Of a stretch of 64,000 bases of DNA, positions 45,860-57,784 are shown piece by piece. How positions within the stretch are numbered: position 1 is the first letter of the stretch; every line of letters starts with the position of its first letter. Under the pieces are notes generated by a model, which saw only the letters and a list, made by a program, of their open reading frames with translations, was not told the DNA's origin and searched no databases. The stretch covers positions 620,001 to 684,000 of the forward strand of contig JAESUZ010002694.1 of the NCBI GenBank assembly GCA_017311185.1, given 5' to 3'. The position numbers and the translations under genes are program-made. The DNA is from Proteles cristata cristata (lineage: Eukaryota > Chordata > Mammalia > Carnivora > Hyaenidae).

Positions 45860-46150
45860 GTGCCTCAAGTGAGAGACTCCCCACAAAGCGTGTCAGCAAG
45901 GGCAAAGGCCCTGAGGCAGGCATCAGTTTGGTCCATTCCAGGAAGATCCAGAAAGAAGCTAGTATGTCTGTTGAATGTCAGCCAAGGAAAATATATTGGG
46001 ACATTAAGATGGAGAGATGAGTAGTGGGCCATTCTAAGGTCCCTGGGGAAACACTGGATTCCCTCTGGATACCCACTCAAATCCCCAGTGTATTTCTGAG
46101 TTGTTAGTGTAATTCATGTGCCCCAGGGATAAACTAGGCCTCTTGTGCCC
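45860..46150. repeat. Ancient interspersed repeat, family not assigned
   Basis: 'gggcaaaggccctgaggcag' and following text resemble the reverse of the repeat at 28300-28800. Confidence 0.45.
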
Positions 46151-46891
46151 TTGACAGGAATGTTTCCGTATAAAAGAGAATAAATAGGTTATGCGGGCCT
46201 GGGAGTAGGAAGGAAGACTATGAGGCAGTCACCAGAGAAGTTTGAGCCAAACTTGGTGGTGTGACCTGGATTGGGGGCGGGCCCCTTGTTACTGAGAAGT
46301 AAATCAGAGGTGCCAGCAGTAGGTCAAGCAGGATGGAAGCCACGATGGGGTGTTCGGTTTGGGGCATGTGGCGTCTCTGTGGGCTGGAAACAAACCATGC
46401 CACATGACGTGAGCAAAACCATGCAGCGCTGGTGAGCTGCCTTCCCAAGTCAGAGTCTCCCTCAAAAGAGAAGGTGAGCAGAACGGACTTTCCTATTAAA
46501 ATGTGGGCTAGCGCCTCACACGTGGTATCACACTGAGACTGCAGGCCTGCTTATGGCGTTGTCATGGGCTTCGGAAGGAATCCCTAGGCAGTTATTGAAT
46601 ACGAAAAGCCAAGTATAAGTTACGTAGTAAACAGGCTCTAGTTCCTAAAGGAAATGTAACGTTCAAACAAGACAGGGGCACTGTGCATAATTCAGAGGGC
46701 ATCGAGATGCTGTAAGAAAGCCAGGGACACGGGATTAGTCCCCACATGGACTTGGTGGCAGAGTGGGCTCTGTAACTACTGGGACATGGTCTCAAGGGTC
46801 CTCTGATGTCATTGTGTCATGTTGGTGAAGGAGTCTCTTCTGTTACCGCATCTCAGCTGTTACAGATTACAGACACTGGGCCATTCCGTTT
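46151..46891. other. No gene recognised
   Basis: May contain more of the ancient repeat. Nothing certain. Confidence 0.4.
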
Positions 46892-46906
46892 TCATGCCTG
46901 CTTTTT

Positions 46907-47116
46907 TTTTTTTTTATTTTTTAAGTAATTAATTTATTTTGGGAGCGAGAGAGAGAGCAGGGGAGGAACACAGAGAGAGGAAGAGAGAATCCCAAGCAGG
47001 ATCTGTACCGTCAGTGCAGAGCCGGACATAGGGCTCAGACTCAGGAACCGTGAGATCATGACCTGAGCTGCAGCCAAGAGTTGGACACTTAACTGACCGA
47101 GCCACCCAGGTGCCCC
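46907..47116 (-). mobile_element. SINEC with 15-bp TSD
   Basis: Antisense copy with long poly-T. TSD tcatgcctgcttttt (46892-46906) and tcatgcctacttttt (47117-47131), one mismatch. Confidence 0.95.
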
Positions 47117-47449
47117 TCATGCCTACTTTTTAAATCAGAGATAACCACATGCAAACTACTTCAGTGATAGGATTTCCAGTTCTGGAAAAATGATTCTCCG
47201 AATTTATCCAAACTCCTGGAGGTCCTCACCCTTCCTGATATTTAAAAGGTAAAGAGATGAGTCAGTTTTGAATGTGGATCTAGGTTTGACTCCAACACAT
47301 GCCAGATCATGATCTCCAAGCTTCTGAAGCCTTTCTTAATACGCTGTTACTTATTTCAAGAGAACTTTCTCTAGCACTCATTTGATGAGTCAGTGCTAAA
47401 TACCCGAGTCAGAATCTAAATCAAACCTTTGGGAGGGGAAGGTATTCTG

Positions 47450-47510
47450 TTAGCAATAATCCTGCCTCAGATAAACCTCATTGGCTACGATACTGCCAGT
47501 GTGCAAAGCT
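47450..47510 (-). pseudogene. RNU4 (pseudogene): U4 snRNA retropseudogene, 3'-truncated
   Basis: The - strand matches the first 61 nt of spliceosomal U4 snRNA. It begins agctttgc at 47510, passes through 'ggcagtatcgtagccaatga' and 'ggtttatctgaggc', and ends attattgctaa at 47450. By eye about 56 of 61 positions match the known U4 5' end, covering the U6-pairing stem II region and the 5' stem-loop. The rest of U4 (about 80 nt) is missing and there is no A tail. A perfect 20-bp direct repeat, tgggaggggaaggtattctg, flanks it at 47430-47449 and 47511-47530, so it was inserted through an RNA intermediate. It lacks the 3' stem-loops and Sm site and cannot make functional U4. Confidence 0.93.
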
Positions 47511-47530
47511 TGGGAGGGGAAGGTATTCTG

Positions 47531-48074
47531 GCTAGTTTTCAGTCCATCTGAATCTTTCATCCGGTTAATGCTCAAATTATCAGTTAGCCACTCTTGACAG
47601 AACAGGTTAATTTGACTGTAACTTCTGCTTTGGACTTTTATCCAAGGACATTTATCCAAGGACTTCAGTTCAGTCAGTTTTTTCCCTAATAATTCAACAT
47701 CTCCACTGTAGTCTTGGCGAAAAGAACAGTGTCAAGGAAATCATCAGATGCCATACTGTTCCCAGCCCCACCTTAAAGCATGCTAAAATGTGAAATAATT
47801 CTTCAATTTAAATCCGTGTTACATTTCATTTGTATGCATTAATTAACCTGGTACTGAGCACAGAAGGGAAAAAAAAGGCAAATATTCAGGAAAAAAATAT
47901 GTATATTTTGCTGAATGAATAAGTAAATAAATGATTGATTACAAAAATAAGTGCTAATGCATCCACATATAACTACCTACCTTATAGGAATATAAATTTA
48001 AACGAAAACATTTAATGATATCTTTGGTTACTAAACTTCTGTAAATCCCAGCTTCCTCATCTTTAAGTGAAGAT
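47531..48074. other. No gene or repeat recognised
   Basis: AT-rich DNA to the right of the U4 pseudogene. Confidence 0.45.
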
Positions 48075-48089
48075 AAAATAATACATGTT

Positions 48090-48283
48090 CTAAGGGTGTC
48101 TGGGTGGCTCAGTCAGTTAACTATCTGACTTCCACTCAGGTTGTAACCTTGAGGTTGGTGAGTTCAGAGCCTGGAGCCCACTTCAGATTCTATCTCCCTC
48201 TCTCTCTGTCCCTCTCCACTAATGTTCTGTATCTGTCTTTCTAAAATAAATAAATATTTTTAAAAAAATTTAAAAATTAAAAG
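48090..48283 (+). mobile_element. SINEC
   Basis: Diverged head 'gggtgtctgggtggctcag'. Probable TSD aaaataatacat at 48075-48086 and 48284-48295. Confidence 0.92.
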
Positions 48284-48364
48284 AAAATAATACATACTTC
48301 ATCATGCTCTTGCAAAGACAAGCACAGCAAATGTTTTTTATATCATTTATTTATATATTCATTT

Positions 48365-48575
48365 TCATTATAAAGCTTCTAAGCATGCTATGCACCAGAG
48401 TAGTTGTTTTTAAGCACTTTATCCCACTTAACCTTCAAAATGTCTAGGCTTGACAATCCTTATAAATGGGGAAACTGAGGCTTGTCCACAGCCTCACAGC
48501 AGCAAGTAGAATAGCTGGATTCAAACTCAGCACTTCTAACTCTGGGCCGAGGATTGCCTCCCTTACACCATATCG
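48365..48575 (-). repeat. MIR-like remnant
   Basis: 'taaatggggaaactgaggct', 'agcctcacagcagcaagtag' and 'agctggattcaaactcagc' match the antisense MIR core well. Confidence 0.75.
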
Positions 48576-48675
48576 CAAGCCTTGCTTAGGTGACAAGTGG
48601 TCAAGGGGGAATTTGAAGCTTGGACTCCTTGATTCCAAAGTCAAATAGTGACAAGTGTTCAAAATGATTTATTCT

Positions 48676-48878
48676 GGGGCACCTAGGTGGCTCAGTCAGT
48701 TGAGTGTATGATTCTCGATTTCCGCTCAGGTCGTGATGTCACAGTTTGTGAGTTCGAGCCCCACATGGGGCTCTGTGCTGAAAGAGAGGAGACTTCTTGG
48801 GATTCTCTCTCCCTCTCTCTGTCGCTTCCCTCACTCTCTCTCTTCCTCCCTCTCAAAATAAAATCAACATTAAAAAAA
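48676..48878 (+). mobile_element. SINEC
   Basis: Full head, CT-rich body and A tail. Target copies 'aaatgatttatt' and 'aaatcatttata' look like a decayed TSD. Confidence 0.93.
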
Positions 48879-48899
48879 TCATTTATACAATAAATAGCA

Positions 48900-50394
48900 C
48901 GTGCAGTCTCACACATCAGTCAACAAGTCACTGTCACAATATAGCTACATAAATTTATGATAAAGAAATACCATTCAACAAGTGAAATATACAAATTGTC
49001 TTCATTCCTGCTGAACTTCTGTGAAATCTTTAATAACTTAGTAAAGCACTGACAAGATTCTGCAGCTTCATAATGAAAGATTTGGCACTTCTATGTACAA
49101 TTATCCCCATAGTTTGTATCCTGTTCTATAACATTTTTCTTCTGAGATAGCATCCAGTCACTGATAGATAGAAATTACGTTCTCACTCGGTTGCTCATAG
49201 GCGACATGAGCACTGTCTGTTTGCACAGTGGGCTGAGGGTGCAGAATCGAAACAAATGACCCCATCTCACCTCACACTGACAGCATCACCAACCGAGCAT
49301 GTGACGGGTGGGCTCTGCCTGTGGCTTCTGTTAGGAAACCAAATCACGGTGCACAACATCTCAGAATAGAACACACATAAAGGGCAGTCACATGCAAATA
49401 ACTGGAGATAAATAAGCTCCTTCTGAACCCATGAAATGTGGCAGATTATCGCAGATAATAATCAGAATATAAAAATCATTTTGAGCTCTTAACTGTTGAG
49501 TGCTGACTATATAGAGCTGATATAGGTGGTAAGGTTTAAAGTAAACCAAAAAACGAGTTAACCTGTAGTATGACTGTTTTAAGTACATTAACCACAAGTA
49601 ACTTCTCTGTACGACTGTTCAACCTCACAAATTAAATAAATTTTAAGATAAGAGATTTGTACAACTCTTCAGTGGGTTTAATGAGCACATGAGCCCTGAG
49701 GACCTGAGATAACAACTACAGACGTAGAAATGTTAATTGAAACTTAAATGAACTGTCTTTTGCCAAGGGCACAGCATTTCTGAAATGCTCACACTGGCTG
49801 ACTGCCTTTGCAGCAACTGATACTGATACCGCCTTCTGCCATTTATTAGACCTGTCGTGCAGTGTTCTCTCTATTAAGCTTCATCCTCCAGAAGACCAAG
49901 AAGGTGGCAATCAATAAGGGTGGTGAGTCAGTTAATGCTGATATCTTGAAAATCGATATTACAAGTATGAAGCCACTCTGTTACTCTTTCAAACCTTGGC
50001 AGGACAAAACGCCAGCTCTCAGGACAAAGGTCATAGGCATTTCTGCAAAGTAGGTCTCAAGTTCAATATCATGTTACTCACCCATTAGCATAAGTACGCG
50101 GGTGTTCCACTCCAAACAAGGGAACCAAGTCCATGCATTATATGCTGAAGGTCATCTTTCTGGGCAATCTAAAATAATTTCATTCCAAATAGTATCTTCT
50201 TTACCACCTCAGGCATCAATTTTGCCATTTATCAAATTGTACTATAGAACCCAGGTTAGTTTTGATACCACCCCACTCAGATTTATTTTGACGATACGTC
50301 TGCTTTAGTGCGTATTGAAAGGGAAAATTGTTAACGCATTGGAGAGCAAATTGAAATTATTTTTGGAACACATATGACCCATCTTCTCTCCATT
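48900..50394. other. No gene recognised
   Basis: Unique-looking. The short + frame at 49862-50053 has a lysine-rich start but I recognise no protein, and it has no poly-A or TSD to suggest a processed pseudogene. Confidence 0.4.
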
Positions 50395-50835
50395 AATGTG
50401 TTGGATTCCTGGGACTTTTGTGTCAAATTACACAGATGGTGGCTTAAAACAACCGAAGTGTAATCTTTCAGGTTTGAGAGCCACAGTTTGAAATCTGTGT
50501 GTGAGCAAGGCAGGTCCTTCTGGAGCTCTGAGAAACACCTGCTCCATGCCTGTCTCCTGGCCTCTGATGCCCACACTTGTAGCCCTGTGATGCCAGTCCC
50601 TGCCCACCCTCATGGGACCTTTCCTGTATCCTCTCTTCTGTCTGTGGCTCTCCTTCCCCTATAAGGATACTTGTTGGATTCAGGACCCAGCTGATTAATC
50701 CAGGATGATCTCATCTTGAGAGCCTTCAATCAATCATAGCCCAGAAAACTTACTTTCCAAATAAGCTCACATTTACAGGTACTGGGGGTTAGGATGTGGA
50801 CATATCTTTTTGAGGGATACCATTAAATGCACTAC
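50395..50835. repeat. Ancient mammalian interspersed repeat
   Basis: 'ggtggcttaaaacaaccgaa', 'aggtccttctggagctctga', 'ctccatgcctgtctcctgg', 'ccaaataagctcacatttac' and 'aggtactgggggttaggatg' occur in the order of a very widespread ancient repeat. The family name should be taken from RepeatMasker. Confidence 0.65.
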
Positions 50836-51248
50836 AATTGACAGGGTAACACCGATATAACCAAAGGGTAGGCTTCGGATCACTTCCTTTCAACATCCTT
50901 TCGAAAAAGATTAGGGGGAAAAAAACCTTGCATTGAAGGTTAAGGGCTAAACAGTCATTTTCATCAATGCACTACAACTACTTATGATTTTTACATCAGG
51001 ATAAAAGCAATTTTGAGTTTGGTCAAATTCGTTTAGACATATTCTTCAAGAAAAGTTGTGTTATGTTTCATTTTGTTTTATTTTTTTGCCTACATGGGTC
51101 TTTAAATTTGCTAGTATAATAATAATAAATAATTATATTTATAGAATAATATATAAATTATTATATTTATAAATTTTTAAAATAAAAAAATTTTTAAAAA
51201 TAAAAATTATATAAATTATTATATTTATATAATAATTATAATTATTTA
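50836..51248. other. AT-rich stretch
   Basis: From 51115 almost entirely A and T. No gene. Confidence 0.6.
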
Positions 51249-51265
51249 TAATATATAATTATTAT

Positions 51266-53512
51266 TATTTATTATTATTATTTTATATTCAAGTTAGTTA
51301 ACAGTGTAGTATTGATTCCAGGACTAGATTCCAGTGATTCATCACTTATATATGACACCCAGTGCTCATCCCAACAAGTGCCCTCCTCATTGCCCATCAC
51401 CCATATAGCCCACCCCCCTGGAACCTTCAGTTTGTTCTCTGTATTTAAAAGTTTCTTATGGTTTGCCTTCCTCTCTGTTTTCATCTTACTTTTCCTTCCC
51501 CTCCCCTATGATCATCTGTTTTCTTTCTTAAATTTAACATATGAGTGAAACCATGTCTGGCTTTCTCTGACTGACCTATTTTGCTTAGCATAATACACTC
51601 TAGTTCCAAATTGTTGCAAATGGCAAGATTTCATTCTTTTTCAGGGCACCTGCGTGGCTCAGTCGGTTAAGCGTCCGACTTTAGCTCAGGTCATGATCTC
51701 ACAGTTTGTGATTCGAGCCCCGCATTGGGCTCTGTGCTGACAGCCGGCTCAGAGCCTGGAGCCTGTTTCAGATTCTGGGTCTCCCTCTCTCTCTGACCGT
51801 CCCCTGCTCATACTCCTCTCTCTCTCTCTCTCTCTCTCTCAGAAATAAATAAAACATAAAAAAATTAAAAAATATTTCATTTTTTTCATTGCTGTGTATA
51901 AATATATATGTATATATATACACATACCACATTTTATTTATCCATTTATCAGTTAATGGGCATTTGGGCTCTTTCCATAATTTGGCTATTGTCGATAGTA
52001 CTTCAATAAACATTGGGGTGCATGTGCCCCTTCAAATCAACATTTTGTATCCTTTGGATAAACATCTAGTACTGCAATTGCTGGATCATAGAGTAGTTCT
52101 ATTTTTAATATTTTTAGGAACATCCATGCTATTTTCCAGAGTGGCTGCACCAAGTTTGCGTTCCCACCAGCAGTACAAGAGGGTTCTCCTTTCTCCAAGT
52201 CTTTGCCAATATCTGTTGTTTCCTGAGTTGTTCATTTTAGCCGTTCTGAGAGGTATGAGGTCATATCTCATTGTGGTTTTGATTTGTATTTCCCTGATGA
52301 TCAGTGATGTTGAGCATCTTTTCATGTGTCTCTTTGCATCTGATTGTCTTCTTTGGAAAAGTTTCTATTCATGTTTTCTGTTCATTTCTTCACTGTTTTT
52401 TGTGTGTTGAGTTTGGTTAAGTTCTTTATAGATTTTGTATACTAACTCTTTATCCGATATTTCATTTGCAAATATCTTCTCCCATTCCATCAGTTGCCTT
52501 TTAGTTTTGTTGATTATTTTCATTGCTGTGCAGAAGTTTTTATCTTAGTGAGGTTCCAGTAGTTCACTTTTGCTTCTATTTCCCTGGTCCTGGAGACATG
52601 TCAAGTAAGAAGTTGCTGTGGCCTATGTCAAAGAAGTTGTTGTCTGTTTTGTCCTGTAGAGTTTTGATGGTTTCCTGTCTTACATGTAGGTCTCTCACCT
52701 ATTTTGAATTTATTTTTATGTATGGTGTAAAAAAGTGGTCCAGGTTCATTCTTCTGCATGTTTCTATCCAGTTTTCCCAGCACCATTTGCCAAAGAGACT
52801 ATCTTTTTTTCCATTGGATATTCTTTCTTGCTTCGTCGAGGATTAGTTGGCCATATGTTTGTGGGTCCATTTCTGAGTTCTCTATTCTATTCCATTGATC
52901 TATGTGTCTGCTTTTGTGCCAATATCATATTGTCTTGATGATTTCAGCTTTGTAGTAGAGGCTAAAGTCCAGGATTATGATGCCTCCTGCTTTAGTTTTC
53001 TTTTTCAATATTCCTTTGGCTATCCGGGGTCTTTCGTGGTTCCATACAAATTTTAGGATTGTTTGTTCCAGCTCTGTGAAGAATGCTGGTATTATTTTGT
53101 TTGGGATTGCATTGAATGTGTAGATTGCTTTGGGTAGTATTGACATTTTAACAATATTTGTTCTTCCAATCCATGAGCATGAAATGTTTTTGTTTCCATT
53201 TCTTTGTGTCTTCTTCAATTTCTTTCATAAGCTTTCTATAGTTTTCAACATACATATCTTTTAGATCTTTGGTTAGGTTTATTCCTAGGTATTATATGGT
53301 TTTTGGTGCAATTATAAAGGAGAGTGATTCCTTGATATCTCTTTCTGTTTCTTTATTATTGGTGTATAGAAATGCAACCAATTTCTGTACATAGATTTTA
53401 CATCTTGCGACTTTGCTGAATTCATGTGTCAGTTCTAGCAGGTTTTTTGGTGGAATATTTTGGGTTTTCCATGTACAGTATCATGTCATCTACAAAGAGT
53501 GAAGATTTTGAC
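51266..53512 (-). mobile_element. Older antisense carnivore LINE-1, split by a SINE
   Basis: Covers the RT downstream half, the ORF2 C-terminus and the 3'UTR. Frames remaining on the - strand include 53218-52925 ('[21 protein letters not shown]') and 52325-52086 ('[20 protein letters not shown]'), homologous to L1-A but with many stops and substitutions. The A tail has become a TTA/TAA run (about 51262-51285). A likely TSD is taatataattattt at 53513 and its near-copy at about 51249. Truncated on the 5' side just upstream of the FADD region. Confidence 0.9.
51644..51873 (+). mobile_element. SINEC inside the older L1
   Basis: Well-kept head (GGTTAAGCGTCCGACTT) and a long pure CT run. TSD atttcattctttttca (51628-51643) and atttcatttttttca (51874-51888). 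Younger than its L1 host. Confidence 0.95.
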
Positions 53513-53530
53513 TAATATAATTATTTTTTA

Positions 53531-53860
53531 AGTGAGCAAAAGCATCTCTCAAAAGGCCTTTAGTCAACCAGAATTTTTTAAGGGAAGAGAGATATGAACA
53601 GCAGATAATAATATGGCCATTGGCATGGGAAAGGGGTAACTCAATATTGGCAACAATAAAACAAAACATAAAAAGTCATAGAAGAAGCAAGATTAGAAAG
53701 ATATTTTACTAAGAGAGGCAAGCAGGAAATATAAAAGGAAATGAAAATAATTAATGGTTTCTAGTAATCAGAAAATTTATGAAAGAGAACAAAGATACAA
53801 AAAATCAGTCTTGTATTAAAATCTGCTTGCAGTAATTATCACTTCTATGTCATGTAAAAT
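53531..53860. other. No gene or repeat recognised
   Basis: AT-rich. Confidence 0.5.
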
Positions 53861-53873
53861 CCTCATGGCCTCA

Positions 53874-54120
53874 GGGCACCTGGGTGGCTCAGTCCCTTGA
53901 GCATCTGACTTCATTTTGGCTCAGGTTTATCTTGGGATGGAGCCCTGCATCAGGATTCTTCACTGAGCTTGGAACCTGCTTGAGATTTTTCCTTCTCACT
54001 CTGCCCCTCTCTTGCTCGTGCTCTATTTCCTGTCTCTCTCTCAAAAAAAAAAAAAAAAAAAAAAAGGAAGAGGAGGAGGAGAAGAAATAAGGAAGAAAGG
54101 AGAAAGAGAAGAAGAAGAAT
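53874..54120 (+). mobile_element. SINEC with A tail grown into a purine run
   Basis: The head is intact and the body partly diverged. An A run (54042-54065) passes into GAA/GGA units up to 54120. TSD ctcatggcctca (53862-53873) and ctcatggcatca (54122-54133), one mismatch, places the whole purine run within the element. Confidence 0.94.
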
Positions 54121-54133
54121 ACTCATGGCATCA

Positions 54134-54600
54134 CCTTATGCCCCCACTGCTCTGGCAACCAGCTTACGTAAGCTTAGACCAGTTTGGAGCAAGAATGATC
54201 CAGTCCTGGCCAGAGGCTCCTTCTGAGTCCCAAATGTTATTTGCCTCTAGGAATGTGCTCTGCAGTCAGTATGAAGAAGCTGGAATCCCTGGACAATTAA
54301 TGCCCCAAGGGACAGCCTGGACCAACGGAGAACAGGAATCAGTTGATAAACCTATGCCTCTTCCTTCCCTTGAGCAGACAATTCTGACCTACTTCTGAGA
54401 TAAGCCATTTAGGGAGGTCCTTCAAATCAAGCAACAGATCAACTCTGGCCATGACCACCTGAAGAACTCATTCCCGTTTTGGCTGCTTCACTCTGCTGGT
54501 CTCACTTGTGCTTGCTGGTGTCAAATTCCCGAACAGATTTCTCAAAAATAAACTTCTGTCTTAGGTTTTGAGAACCCAGGCTAAAACAAACACTGTTTTT
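54134..54600. repeat. Possible ancient LTR-like sequence
   Basis: 'tctcaaaaataaacttctgt' followed by 'tttgagaacccaggctaaaa' resembles the polyadenylation region and 3' end of an ancient solo LTR. I could not find the matching 5' end or TSD. Confidence 0.3.
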
Positions 54601-55734
54601 CTCTCTGATTTATGAAATGAATTATCATTATTTTAAAATCACCTGCTTCTGTATTAAATAAATCTAATTAAACAATAGTTTGGTCAGAAACTCATGCAGA
54701 TATAATGATGAAGTTTTACTGTAGTTTAATTTGAAGTAATAGTGAGAGATAAGAAACTGTCATGTGTTCTTCAGATAGAGGTTTTTCTAGGAAAGTCAAG
54801 TTAATAGAAGTTAAATGCTGTTAATTAAATGCTTACTTCTTTATTGAGTTTTGTATTGTTTGCTTACATTTGTCTTTAAATTTATGTATTTGCTCTTAAT
54901 GGCAGGAAAAGAAAGCAGAGTATTTACACAGCAACTGTTGTATGTTATAGTATGGGACAGCCTATTTATATCATTGTGAATAGGAAGTATTTTGTAGCAG
55001 GTATTGTGCTTGATATTGAGAATTCAGTGGCGAGTATGGCCCTGAACGGTTCCCTCAAAACAGCTCTGGTTTTGTGGAGTGGCAATCTGGTAAATAAGAG
55101 AAATGAATGAGTTTGAGAAGAGAAATTCAAGGAGATTGGGTGCCCCAAGGATTATTTCATGGGAGCCTTAGTCTCTAAACTGAGAAGTAAAAGTTTTGAT
55201 GCAATTAATATTTCTGCAAAATCATTCATCTGATAAGCAAAATAAGTGTCTCCTTATTAACTTTTAATAAACTCACAGATAAGTCAATTAACCTGTGCAC
55301 TTAAATGTATTGAATTAAAATTCTCAGGGGTCCTGAGAAAGATCACGTAAGATTTCACATGTAAATCAGAGCCCAGTAGGAGAGATAAGACTTGGCCCAT
55401 TGAATTCTTGGTGAGCTGATGTTTCTCTAATCCTTTATTTCTTTTTCCTGGCTTAATTATCTTCTTGGTAACATCTAACATTTTATTTCAAGAAGGATTA
55501 TGCTTTTAAAAAACTGTCATCCCAGGACATGATCTGAAGTTTTAAAAAATCACATTAATTTCCCTACATCACATTGCTTTTCTCCATTTTTCTATTTCCT
55601 GACTTTTAACAACATTCTTTTTACGAGTTAGTCATTTTACTGTGGAAAATTTAATCCACACCATATTTGAATATAATCTTTCCCTCATGAGCTTGATAAT
55701 AGGATTTGTTATTTGTGTTTAAAATAATTGCTGA
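54601..55734. other. No gene or repeat recognised
   Basis: AT-rich DNA. Confidence 0.45.
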
Positions 55735-55857
55735 AATGCCTGGGTGGCTCAGTGGGGTAAGCGTCCAACTCCATCTCAGCTCAGGTCTTGATCTCAGGGT
55801 AGAAGTTTCTGGCCTCATGATGGGTGTGAACCTACTCAAAAAAAAAAAAAAAAAAGA
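55735..55857 (+). mobile_element. SINEC variant without the CT body
   Basis: The tRNA head 'aatgcctgggtggctcagtg' passes through 'cttgatctcagggt' and 'catgatgggtgtgaacc' straight to an A run. The GACAGCTCAGAGCC and CT-rich segments are absent. This fits an older, shorter CAN-SINE subfamily rather than a deletion. Confidence 0.85.
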
Positions 55858-55899
55858 AACTAAAATAATCGCTTAATACAGTCTTTTTCTTTGTTGCTG

Positions 55900-56100
55900 T
55901 TTTTTTAAAGCTTATTTATTTATTTTGAGAGAGAGAGAGAGAGCAGGGGAGGGGTAGAGAGAGAGGGAAAGAGAGAATCCCAAGCAGATACTGCACTGTC
56001 AGTGCAGAGCCCAACACGGGACTCAAGCTCAAGAACCATGAAATCATGACATGAGCCGAAATCAAGATTCACTTACTTAACTGAGCCACTGAGGCGCCCC
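55900..56100 (-). mobile_element. SINEC
   Basis: Antisense copy ending 'gagccactgaggcgcccc', only about 40 bp from the previous SINE. Confidence 0.93.
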
Positions 56101-56724
56101 GAGGTCGTCCATAAATATTTCTCTTATAATATCATAATTCTTAAGGGACTAATGCATTTTATTTAATAGTCCTGTGCATGCCCATGGGATCAGGGCAGAG
56201 GACTGAAGACTCTTAGCCTTCCTCTTAGCTATAATAGAAGAGGAAGAGCCAATTTGGCAACATCCTGGCACCCATCAGACTTGCCCTCTGGTTCTCACGG
56301 CTGTTGGGTCTCTGTGACAGAGAACTCTGCTTCCTCTGGTGCCTACAAAAGCTCACGTGGTCCTTGGTTCATGTCAGCAGCCAGGCATCTAGCATTGTCT
56401 CTGTCCTTACCTCCCTTCCCCACCTCCTCCTTTCCCCCTCCCCCATCATCCAAGTGTTTTGCCTAAAAGCAGGACAGTCAGGGCAGTCCTGGCGGCACCT
56501 TATACTCCTGTGAAGGTCAGAACAATTCCGAGTGTGGCCTCAGGCCTAAGCCATGTTCCACCAGTCATGTTTTTTTCCACACAGAATCTGGACTGAGATC
56601 CACTGAGTGGCCTTACACCTTACACAGCTGCGGGGCTGTGAATACATATGTTTCTGTGACAGAACTCAGAAGGGAAGGTTGTGTAGGACAGAGACCCTCA
56701 ATGCCTAATTCAAAGTGATAACAG
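56101..56724. other. No gene recognised
   Basis: Moderate GC. Two overlapping + frames (56254-56513) have no domain. Confidence 0.45.
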
Positions 56725-56736
56725 AAATGTATTCAT

Positions 56737-56950
56737 CGGGGTCCCTGGATGGGTCAGTCAGTTAAGTGCCTGACTTCAGCTCAGGTCATGATCATTCGGT
56801 TCGTGGGTTTGAGCCCCGTGTCAGACTCTGTGCTGACAGCTTAGAGCCTGTAGCCTGCTTCTGATTCTGTATCTCCCTCTTTCTCTGACCCTCCCCTGCT
56901 CACGCTGTGTCTCTGTCTCAGAAATAAATGGAAAAAAAAAACATTAAAAA
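56737..56950 (+). mobile_element. SINEC with 12-bp TSD
   Basis: TSD aaatgtattcat at 56725-56736 and 56951-56962, perfect. Full-length body. Confidence 0.96.
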
Positions 56951-56962
56951 AAATGTATTCAT

Positions 56963-57533
56963 TAAATCGGGAAAGGGGGAACTATACAAGCAATAAAAAC
57001 CATGTGTTTTTTTGTGCCTACCCCTTGCTGTGCATAGCACAGTTGATAATCCAGAAGCTAGGATTTTTAACCTGCGGAACAACAGGCACATGTGGGAAAT
57101 GAAGAGCTGGAGTTATGGGAGTTTCTCTCCCAAGTGGAATTTCTGGTAAGCCTTGAACAAAATGACCTCACTTTGGGTTGGGGAGACTGGCTTGACTTTC
57201 ATTTAAATGCAAATCTAGTCTCCTTCAAAAGAAAAGTTTGGCTGGTATTGAAATATTAAGTATATAAGATCTGATCACAAAAAGACATACATGAAATATT
57301 ATTAACTTTTTTTAATTGGTTGATACCTAATTGGCTCCTTAGGGAAAATGCTGCAAGAAATCTATTCCTCTAAACTTGCATGCAGCCACAGTCTTCAATT
57401 AAACACCATTGATTAATCCTGAACTAGTTAAAAATTAGTTTATTCTAGAAATGTAATATAAAGAGTGGTCTTTGAGAATGTTCATTCTGCTGTAATATTT
57501 CTAAGAAGTTTAAAGAGGGAAATATCTTGTCAT
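56963..57533. other. No gene or repeat recognised
   Basis: AT-rich DNA. Confidence 0.45.
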
Positions 57534-57555
57534 CTAGAGTTTCATCTAGTGAATG

Positions 57556-57763
57556 GGGCACCTGGGTAGCTCAGTGTGTTAAGCAACCAACTTCAACTCA
57601 GGTTATGATCTCACAGTTCATGGGTTTCAGTGCCTCATAGGAATCTGTGCTGACAGCTCAGAGCCTAGAGCCTGCTTCAGATCCTGTGTCTCCATCTCTC
57701 TCTGCCCCTTCTGAGCTCACATTGTCTCTCTCTCCTTCAAAAAAATAAATAAACATTTCAAAA
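57556..57763 (+). mobile_element. SINEC, older copy
   Basis: Full length with many substitutions. A decayed TSD of about 20 bp is likely ('agtttcatctagtgaa' versus 'agttttgtttagtgaa'). Confidence 0.92.
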
Positions 57764-57784
57764 ATCTCAAGTTTTGTTTAGTGA

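Noticed and set aside
47429..47530. Repeated 20-mer first read as a small tandem duplication
   Set aside because: The 61 bases between the copies are U4 snRNA sequence, so the repeat is better explained as a target-site duplication.
49862..50053. Possible processed pseudogene (Lys-rich frame)
   Set aside because: Could not match any known protein, and no A tail or TSD was found.
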